Source: Euryarchaeota archaeon UBA242
GTDB lineage: Archaea > Thermoplasmatota > Poseidoniia > Poseidoniales > Poseidoniaceae
Length of the DNA: 5,007 nt
NCBI GenBank assembly: GCA_002499015.1
Contig: DAJY01000084.1
Span: 16,251 to 21,257 of the forward strand
Reading direction: 5' to 3'
A model generated the notes under the pieces. That model was not told where the DNA came from and did no database searches. It saw only the letters and a list, made by a program, of their open reading frames with translations. Of this stretch, positions 1 through 4,925 are shown piece after piece. How positions within the stretch are numbered: position 1 is the stretch's first letter; each line of letters opens with the position of its first letter. Position numbers and translations under genes: made by a program.

Positions 1-60
1 GAGTATAGTTTTCCGGTACGAGCGCCTTGTTTATCTTATAGCGTACGTGATTACAAATAA
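1..60 (+). CDS. C-terminal end of an unidentified protein (partial, runs in from left edge)
   Basis: Reading frame 1 is open from the first base to a TAA at 58-60 and encodes 19 residues containing SFPVR and ending in VRDYK. The strand and frame were chosen for two reasons. The TAA overlaps the ATG of the next small frame as TAATG, a common arrangement for translationally coupled genes. The SFPVR segment is also encoded by the same 16 bases, in the same frame, at the far right edge of the window. The fragment is too short to assign a family. Frame 2 is also open here to a TAG at 110-112, so the frame choice is uncertain. Confidence 0.3.
   Translation, partial: EYSFPVRAPCLSYSVRDYK
7..22 (+). 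repeat. 16-bp direct repeat, left copy
   Basis: agttttccggtacgag at 7-22 is identical to the last 16 bases of the window (4992-5007). The bases before the two copies differ. Bases after the right copy are not available, so the full length of the repeat is unknown. Confidence 0.75.
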
Positions 61-206
61 TGAATCAAGTAAATCTCAATGCAGATACCACAATCGTTTC
101 CGACCTCTTTAGGAGAATTGGCGACACTATGTCAGGGCGCCTCAGCGGAGAAGAAGCCGCTGTAGGGGCAAAAAAAGTGAGTGATTTGCCGGTCAATTCC
201 CACTGA
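60..206 (+). CDS. candidate small protein, 48 residues, function unknown
   Basis: ATG at 60-62 to TGA at 204-206. The N-terminus is MNQVNLNADTT and the C-terminus VSDLPVNSH. The middle has an amphipathic look (IVSDLFRRIG) followed by a Gly/Ala/Glu-rich stretch. The start shares one base with the stop of the preceding fragment (TAATG), and there is a TATA-like ttatcttata at 31-40, about 25 bases upstream. Its 3' end overlaps the convergent sulfotransferase gene by 14 bp. There is no signal peptide, membrane segment or recognisable motif. A spurious frame is a real possibility. The start/stop overlap and balanced residue composition are the only evidence for it. Confidence 0.3.
   Translation: MNQVNLNADTTIVSDLFRRIGDTMSGRLSGEEAAVGAKKVSDLPVNSH
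170..176 (-). terminator. possible oligo-T terminator after the first sulfotransferase
   Basis: A run of seven A on the plus strand reads as T7 on the minus strand, about 17 bases past the TGA of the sulfotransferase gene. Oligo-T tracts end transcription in archaea without a hairpin. If the host is a bacterium this call is weak, because the only nearby hairpin (143-162) lies on the far side of the T run. Confidence 0.25.
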
Positions 207-882
207 ATGGGAGCCACTCAGTTTCGGAAAAATCAACCTTAGAGAGGTCACCTTGATTATGATGGCTCCAGTGATCTGGCTCTAGCTTCAAATCGGCAAA
301 GAACTGGGTTAATTTTATTGGAGAGTCGTTCTCAATATCAAATTCTAAAAGAGATTCCGGGCGGTTGGAGAAATACTCACGTACCGATTCATGATGGGAA
401 TGCAAATGGTCCAACCAACAATCATCCAATTCCTGTTGATTATGGTGAAAGCCATCGCCGTGTTTACAAAAATAGTATCCTGAATTCAGGAAATTTTTCC
501 TACTGCGGACCCAATGGTCTGGATCTCTCTTGTTCAGAATAAATCTACTCCCAGGATATTGTTGATCGAGTTCCTTGAAGCGCTCAAACGCGTAGATTGG
601 TTTCTCTAATTTTTCATCTGGACAATTCGCAAAAAGTCTCTCAAAAGGCCTCTTTGTAATCCATTCACCTGCGTGGTCTTCTCTCATGAATTCCATGTCG
701 CAGTATACATCAAAACCTTCGATGTATGTCAATAAGGGTTTACCCTCAATATAGGCAGCTTCGATACCAGCTGCAAGAGAACCAAAGGCCCAATGTATTG
801 ATTTCAAACCATTTTCCCTGAAGAAATGGAATAGGGATTTGGTTCCACATCGGTTGAAACCTATCTGGAAAATTTTTGGCAT
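193..882 (-). CDS. sulfotransferase-family protein (P-loop, PAPS-dependent type)
   Basis: A complete 229-residue protein from ATG at 882 to TGA. The N-terminal strand plus P-loop GFNRCGTKSL (residues 8-17) matches the 5'-phosphosulfate-binding loop of PAPS sulfotransferases, in the variant form where RCGTKS replaces RSGTT. FILNKRDPDHWVRSR (114-128) matches the 3'-phosphate-binding strand and helix, with the expected Arg and Ser. It would move a sulfonate group from PAPS to an acceptor such as a sugar or lipid hydroxyl. The acceptor cannot be read from sequence. There is no signal peptide or membrane segment, so it is probably cytosolic. Residues 141-164 are unusually His-rich (HGDGFHH, then HLHSHH). 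It is transcribed divergently from a second sulfotransferase across a 109-bp gap. No strong Shine-Dalgarno precedes the start. A TATA-like gaataaat lies about 35-40 bases upstream. The family call is firm, the substrate unknown. Confidence 0.82.
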   Translation of the reverse strand: MPKIFQIGFNRCGTKSLFHFFRENGLKSIHWAFGSLAAGIEAAYIEGKPLLTYIEGFDVYCDMEFMREDHAGEWITKRPFERLFANCPDEKLEKPIYAFERFKELDQQYPGSRFILNKRDPDHWVRSRKNFLNSGYYFCKHGDGFHHNQQELDDCWLDHLHSHHESVREYFSNRPESLLEFDIENDSPIKLTQFFADLKLEPDHWSHHNQGDLSKVDFSETEWLPFSGN

Positions 883-991
883 ATGGATCCCGCCTTGAAA
901 TGACTATGCGGCCCGATTTATTCAAGTTGTTGAATCTCGGAACATTGATATTTATTCAAGATGAGGAGGGGTGTGTTGGAGTTGAAAAGTC
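883..991. promoter_or_regulatory. divergent intergenic promoter region between the two sulfotransferase genes
   Basis: These 109 bases must carry the promoters of both divergent genes. Visible elements are an 11-bp direct repeat atttattcaag at 916-926 and 950-960, and a perfect inverted repeat attcaa-gttg-ttgaat at 920-935. AT-rich TATA-like cores are embedded in both repeat copies: the 916 copy read on the minus strand (gaataaat) serves the left gene, and gatatttatt at 947-956 the right gene. The repeat copies are 34 bp apart. Shared control by one regulator is inferred, not shown. A Shine-Dalgarno-like gaggagg at 963-969 is too far from the GTG at 992 to be its ribosome site. Confidence 0.4.
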
Positions 992-1810
992 GTGGATACG
1001 CTTGAGTTTGAAAGTGATTGTTTCTTTCTATTGTTCATCGGCACTCCTCGCAGTGGCCATAGCATCATTGGCGCCATATTGGATGCCCATCCCAATGCCA
1101 TAGTGTCTCATGAGTTACATGCACTGCAAAAGATATCACAAGGTTGGACTGGGAATCAATTGCTTAAAGGAATATTTGAGACCTCAGCAAAACAGGCAGC
1201 GGAAGGTAGGAGCCAGAGTCAGAAAGATCACGGTGAGAATTATTTGCAAAATTCAACGTCAACGGGGATGGAGTATCGATTCGACTACGCGATACCCACC
1301 CAATATCAAGGTAGAGTGAGGGGTCCAATCAAGGTGATTGGGGATAAGAAAGGTGGTGGAACAACCAAAATATTAGCTGACCATCCCGACTTGTTAACTA
1401 AATTGAACACGATGATTAAGTGCCAAATCAAAATCATCTATTTGGTTAGAAATCCATATGATAACATCGCTACAATGAGTTTTCGCTCTGGTAATTCACT
1501 TGTTTCACAAATTGAAAACTATAGATTGTACATCGAAAATGTGCATGATATTTTAGGGATGGTGCAGCATGAATGTCTAACTATTTTTCAGGAAGATTTC
1601 ATTGAGAATCCAAGGAAACAGATTGGGTTGATTTGTGAATGGTTGGATCTTGAGCCAATTCCATCGTTCATTGAAGATGCATCTTCAATAGTATACAAGA
1701 GTCCGCACCAAAGTAGGAGTCGCGTTGAATGGGGGGATATTGAGAGTGATGAAGTGGAGAAAATAATCAGCAAATGGTCAGTGCTATCCAGGTATAAGCA
1801 ACCATGCTGA
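992..1810 (+). CDS. sulfotransferase, second type (PAPS-dependent)
   Basis: A 272-residue protein ending in TGA. FLLFIGTPRSGHSI (residues 12-25) is the 5'-phosphosulfate-binding loop after the first beta strand, followed by LDAHPN and a conserved-looking HE at 40-41. IIYLVRNPYDNIATMS (148-163) is the 3'-phosphate-binding strand, with Arg153 and Ser163. ED at 201-202 and the C-terminal helix are typical of the fold. It should sulfate a glycan, lipid or small acceptor using PAPS. His replaces the usual Thr in the RSGT loop. The start is uncertain. GTG at 992 is the first in-frame start after a stop at 983-985, it has no close Shine-Dalgarno, and a leaderless mRNA from the TATA-like element at 947-956 would fit. 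It is only distantly similar to the divergent neighbour, so this is not a tandem duplicate. Its stop lies one base from the stop of the converging glycosyltransferase gene. Confidence 0.85.
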   Translation: MDTLEFESDCFFLLFIGTPRSGHSIIGAILDAHPNAIVSHELHALQKISQGWTGNQLLKGIFETSAKQAAEGRSQSQKDHGENYLQNSTSTGMEYRFDYAIPTQYQGRVRGPIKVIGDKKGGGTTKILADHPDLLTKLNTMIKCQIKIIYLVRNPYDNIATMSFRSGNSLVSQIENYRLYIENVHDILGMVQHECLTIFQEDFIENPRKQIGLICEWLDLEPIPSFIEDASSIVYKSPHQSRSRVEWGDIESDEVEKIISKWSVLSRYKQPC

Positions 1811-1826
1811 TTCAATAACTCAGCGT
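1804..1826. terminator. weak hairpin spanning the two convergent stop codons
   Basis: GCTGA at 1806-1810 pairs with TCAGC at 1820-1824 around a 9-base loop. An extra A-T pair and a wobble G-T pair extend it to seven positions. It lies exactly where the plus-strand sulfotransferase and minus-strand glycosyltransferase genes meet, so a bidirectional terminator is conceivable. Neither strand has a T run after the stem, and the stem is short, so the call is weak. Confidence 0.2.
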
Positions 1827-2930
1827 ACAGCAAAGAAAAATGAGTAACGCCTGAATTGATATTCTAAGAATACTCCATTTCCGGTTCTGCTTGGACCATT
1901 CATTGTAACCGTAGTCAAACTTTTTTCCAATATTCAATAAATTCAATGTGGATGTGAGATAATACACTCCACCCAATGCGAAAGCGAGCCTGATTGTACT
2001 AGATTCAATGGCTGTAATTGGGCTGTAAACTGAATTTGACAGGATTTGACGTAGCCATTCCGCCACCCATTCACCAATAAGAATCAAACCGCTGAACAAT
2101 AAAATTTCCATTATTGTGATTACTGAGAACGTATACATTGGAATTGAAAGTAGAAGAAAGACGGAAAAAATTTCCACGGTATTGGGGATGTCTCTCCAAG
2201 AGTGCTCCTTGTAAATTGAAGGAAGCATCGTATCCGAAAAACCCCATCTGAATGCCCGACGGTAACGGCGCTTTGAATTACTCCACCATGGGTGATGCAC
2301 TACAGCTTCCGGAGTGGATGTGAATCTTGCTCCAAATGTTTTTTGAATTTGGAAGCAGAAATCGATATCCTCGCCACCACCGGCCTTGGGGAATTGAACA
2401 CCGAAGCGGTGGTCTCCTATGGCCTTACGATTGAATAGAATGTTTGAGGTTGCACCCCAAGTGACTTCGTCTCTGGAATCTGGTAAATCGAAAAAATACA
2501 ACAGTCCCGAGCAAATAAAACCCTTGGTGAAACTATTGTTTGGTTTAGGAAAACGGGTGACTCCAACATATCCGGGTTCGTTTTGGTTGTAATTCTCAAT
2601 GATATCCCCATACACATGGAGTAGATTGGATTCGGGGTGAATATCGTCATCTAAAAATAAAATCCAATCAGCCGTTGAGTGTTCTATCCCCTGATTGCGA
2701 GAACCGCCAGCGCCAATATTTGTTTCATTGATTATTAAACTCACGTCATTTCTTTCTTCCAATTTTCTGCAATCCTCCGACATAATGATTGCTGGATTGT
2801 CGATAACTACAATGACGCTTCTTTCCATTCCAAGAGGTTGATCTAGTTGCACTATTTTCTGCAATACTTCTGTGTCAACTCTGAATGACGGGATGACAAT
2901 ATCCAATGTGATTTTGGGGGTTTCCATCAT
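1812..2930 (-). CDS. membrane-anchored family 2 glycosyltransferase
   Basis: A 372-residue protein. The N-terminal GT-A domain (about 8-240) begins with LDIVIPSFR. It shows NIGAGGSRNQGIE (71-83), the metal- and nucleotide-sugar-binding LDDDIHPE (93-100), and GGGEDIDFCFQ (184-194), whose acidic pair is the likely catalytic region. RAFRW (225-229) resembles the (Q/R)xxRW motif of membrane GT2 enzymes. Hydrophobic segments follow at about 253-291 (probably two passes), 314-333 and 354-370, anchoring it in the membrane with the catalytic domain on the cytoplasmic side. It would add a sugar to a lipid-linked or growing glycan. Donor and acceptor are unknown. The start codon overlaps the stop of the upstream SDR gene by four bases (ATGA). 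A second ATG follows directly, so the protein could also begin one residue later. Last gene of the three-gene operon. Confidence 0.88.
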   Translation of the reverse strand: MMETPKITLDIVIPSFRVDTEVLQKIVQLDQPLGMERSVIVVIDNPAIIMSEDCRKLEERNDVSLIINETNIGAGGSRNQGIEHSTADWILFLDDDIHPESNLLHVYGDIIENYNQNEPGYVGVTRFPKPNNSFTKGFICSGLLYFFDLPDSRDEVTWGATSNILFNRKAIGDHRFGVQFPKAGGGEDIDFCFQIQKTFGARFTSTPEAVVHHPWWSNSKRRYRRAFRWGFSDTMLPSIYKEHSWRDIPNTVEIFSVFLLLSIPMYTFSVITIMEILLFSGLILIGEWVAEWLRQILSNSVYSPITAIESSTIRLAFALGGVYYLTSTLNLLNIGKKFDYGYNEWSKQNRKWSILRISIQALLIFLCCTLSY

Positions 2931-3871
2931 TCTAACACTCCCTCTTCAATTACGAATTGAATTATTTCATCGAGAGATAGCGTGGGGCGCCAGTCAAGCA
3001 AGGATGATGCTAGAGATATGTCTGGGCAGCGATGTTTCGGTTCATAGGGAATCTCGGGCAAATATTCTACGCCAACAAACCTACTTGAGAATGCTTGAAA
3101 CTTTTCAGCGAGAAAATTTATTGTGACCGGTTCTGGATTTCCAATGTTTACTGCCAATGGTAGGTTACCATCAAAATCAATTATTTTGAGGAGGGCCGCG
3201 ACTGCATCACCGATCCAAAGAAAACTCCTGGTTTGTTCCCCTGTTCCAAAAATTTGCAATGGACTTGGTTCATTGATTGAATTGACAAAATTTGGAAATA
3301 CGCGGCCATAAGATGACACAGAACTATCCATACTAGGGCCAACGACATTGAAAAGGCGGACTGAGCAACCATGGTTGCCGTTTTTCACGAACGTTGAGAC
3401 TAGTTCTTCCCCCATTTTTTTGGCGTTTGAATACGGGGATCTAACATTGAGTAAGGTATGAAGAGATGGGTCTAATTCACTAATGGGGGTTCCAATTGGA
3501 GAATCATCTGAAATCGAACCATACACTTCGCTTGTAGATGCGAAAATGATTCGGGCGTCGAGTTTCTCTGCCAATTTACAGGCCTCGTTTGTGCCGAAAA
3601 CATTGGGTAAGATAACCAAATTTCGATTTTCCATATACATTTGCGGTATTGCTACTGAGGCAAGATGAATGATTGTGTCTAGTTCCGTTAAAGATACTAT
3701 TTCATTTAGATTGCAAACATCACCAATCGTACGATTCAAATTTTCATGATAGAAGTCAGGGGTGGAAGTGATGTTGTTGTCTAAAACCTCGACGGTGTCT
3801 CCTCGTTCTAGCAATGCCTGAACGAGGTGGCGACCAATGAAACCGTCCCCGCCTGTGACTAAGATTCTCAC
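2927..3871 (-). CDS. NAD-dependent extended SDR nucleotide-sugar enzyme (UDP-glucuronate decarboxylase/epimerase type)
   Basis: A 314-residue protein, the usual length for the family. The Rossmann NAD-binding motif GGDGFIG is at 7-13, with acidic Asp31 after the second strand favouring NAD. D51-V, HLAS (69-72), STSEVYG (112-118) with the catalytic Ser/Thr, and Y147-xxx-K151 complete the active site. RLFNVVGP (172-179), FGTGEQTRSFLWIGDAV (208-224) and the C-terminal LLDWRPTLSLDE (291-302) match the sugar-nucleotide-binding half. The GTGEQTRSF block most resembles UDP-glucuronic acid decarboxylases, which make UDP-xylose, but the PRxxYxxxK form of that family is altered here to VRSPYSNAK. UDP-glucose 4-epimerase or dTDP-glucose dehydratase-like activity remains possible. 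The start is GTG at 3871, 12 bases after the APS kinase stop. The product probably feeds the glycosyltransferase encoded next. Confidence 0.87.
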   Translation of the reverse strand: MRILVTGGDGFIGRHLVQALLERGDTVEVLDNNITSTPDFYHENLNRTIGDVCNLNEIVSLTELDTIIHLASVAIPQMYMENRNLVILPNVFGTNEACKLAEKLDARIIFASTSEVYGSISDDSPIGTPISELDPSLHTLLNVRSPYSNAKKMGEELVSTFVKNGNHGCSVRLFNVVGPSMDSSVSSYGRVFPNFVNSINEPSPLQIFGTGEQTRSFLWIGDAVAALLKIIDFDGNLPLAVNIGNPEPVTINFLAEKFQAFSSRFVGVEYLPEIPYEPKHRCPDISLASSLLDWRPTLSLDEIIQFVIEEGVLE

Positions 3872-3883
3872 GAAATCACAACC

Positions 3884-4774
3884 CTAACTTGAATATTCAT
3901 CCCAAAGGCCCTCGTTAATCATGAATTCTTTAACTCTCTCAGATACGTTGGCTCTGTTTCCAGAGCGGACTTCGGTTGCTGAAACGGCAAATACTTCTGC
4001 GGGAATATCATCTGCTTCACGTACTTCGTACCCTACTTTTCTACCATAGGAAATCGCCTCTATATCTGGCATTATCCATGCTTCTACGTTTTCATTTTGA
4101 TAACGATATTCGATCATTCTCTTTCGGATATCCGTTGAATAGGGATCGGAATCAGTGACTGGTGTATCTCTAATTCCTACAACCAATCTCTTGCCTTTAT
4201 CCAATTCTCTCTGAATGAGCCACTCGTGACCTACGTGAAGGGGTTGCCATCTACCGGGGAGTAATACAACCTTGGGTTTCTCAAAGAGATGTGCCAATTG
4301 GCTCACCATGTCGTCAGTTGAGTTGCCATCTTCACCATCCGAGTCCAATGAAAAATGGGCACACTTTGGTTCATCAAATGGATCTGAAATGCCTGTGAAA
4401 TTCTCGATTTCCCCGCTCCTAGCTTTGGAATATAACCCCTTTACATCCCTTTTTTCACATACTTCAAGGGACGTCGAAACATGAATCATTAGTGCATTCT
4501 CAGGTAAGATTTCTAGAATCTTTTTCCTAACCCCTTCATAGGGAGTGATGAATGAACAAATGACATCTGTATGCTTGGAAATCATTTTAGCCATTTTTGC
4601 AACGCCTAATAGGTGTCGTTCGCGGCCCTCTCGAGAAAAATCACTGTTTGCAAAAAAATCTCTTATTGTATCTCCGTCAAGGACCTCGCAACCGAATCGT
4701 TTGGCTGCAGCCATGGCGATAGTTGTCTTGCCGGAACCGGATAATCCGGTCAACCAAATCACTCGATTTTTCAT
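3884..4774 (-). CDS. cysC: bifunctional APS kinase fused to an HxGH nucleotidyltransferase domain
   Basis: A 296-residue protein with two domains. Residues 1-165 are an APS kinase: Walker A GLSGSGKT (10-17), LDGDTIR (32-38), SFITPY (74-79), then CEKRDVKGLYSKARSG and FTGISDPFDEP (126-136), all family hallmarks. It phosphorylates adenylylsulfate to PAPS. Residues 168-296 form a nucleotidyltransferase-fold domain with GRWQPLHVGH (174-183, the HxGH nucleotide-binding motif) and SATEVRSG (265-272), the ISxTxIR-type motif of NMN adenylyltransferase/NadM-like enzymes. Its substrate is unknown. Position 77 is Thr where the well-studied APS kinases have the Ser that becomes phosphorylated. A start at ATG 4774 puts the first strand (RVIWLTG) at the normal distance. 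It is the first gene of the operon and the likely source of PAPS for both sulfotransferases. No ATP sulfurylase gene is in the window. The symbol applies to the kinase domain only. Confidence 0.88.
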   Translation of the reverse strand: MKNRVIWLTGLSGSGKTTIAMAAAKRFGCEVLDGDTIRDFFANSDFSREGRERHLLGVAKMAKMISKHTDVICSFITPYEGVRKKILEILPENALMIHVSTSLEVCEKRDVKGLYSKARSGEIENFTGISDPFDEPKCAHFSLDSDGEDGNSTDDMVSQLAHLFEKPKVVLLPGRWQPLHVGHEWLIQRELDKGKRLVVGIRDTPVTDSDPYSTDIRKRMIEYRYQNENVEAWIMPDIEAISYGRKVGYEVREADDIPAEVFAVSATEVRSGNRANVSERVKEFMINEGLWDEYSS

Positions 4775-4925
4775 AGGACTCTATTAACGGTATATTCATG
4801 TTGCATTAAATCTTACCTCACAAATTGCAGCGTCGGATAAAAGAAAGATACAGACAACCGACATATCATTTCCATCGAATCGCAAGGGTTCTTTCAAACC
4901 CCTCAAGACATTTTGGAGAAGTGCA
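4775..4925. promoter_or_regulatory. upstream region of the APS kinase operon
   Basis: On the minus strand, TATA-like elements gatttaatg (about 30-38 bases before the ATG) and gaatatacc (about 15-23 bases before it) precede the APS kinase start. There is no Shine-Dalgarno next to the ATG, which would suit a short or leaderless transcript. The same stretch carries, on the plus strand, a reading frame with no stop from 4788 onward but no ATG, GTG or TTG before 4926. It may therefore be partly coding for the right-edge gene rather than purely regulatory. Confidence 0.35.

Noticed and set aside
2..112. Alternative frame 2 at the left edge, open for 36 codons to a TAG at 110-112
   Set aside because: It has no start/stop coupling, its tail is rich in Ser, Arg and Cys with no pattern, and it overlaps the better-supported frames. 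Open frames of this length are common by chance.
143..162. Inverted repeat CAGCGG-agaagaag-CCGCTG followed by an A run, resembling a Rho-independent terminator
   Set aside because: For plus-strand transcription the stem is followed by A, not T. For the minus strand the T run comes before the stem. It also lies inside the candidate 48-residue gene. Neither orientation gives a standard intrinsic terminator.
318..542. Plus-strand 74-codon frame opposite the first sulfotransferase
   Set aside because: It lies wholly antisense to a gene with clear sulfotransferase motifs, with no ribosome site or recognisable domain.
876..1103. Plus-strand 75-codon frame starting in the divergent intergenic region
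   Set aside because: It runs out of frame into the sulfotransferase P-loop region, shows no family motif, and its hydrophobic tail is a by-product of the real gene's codons.
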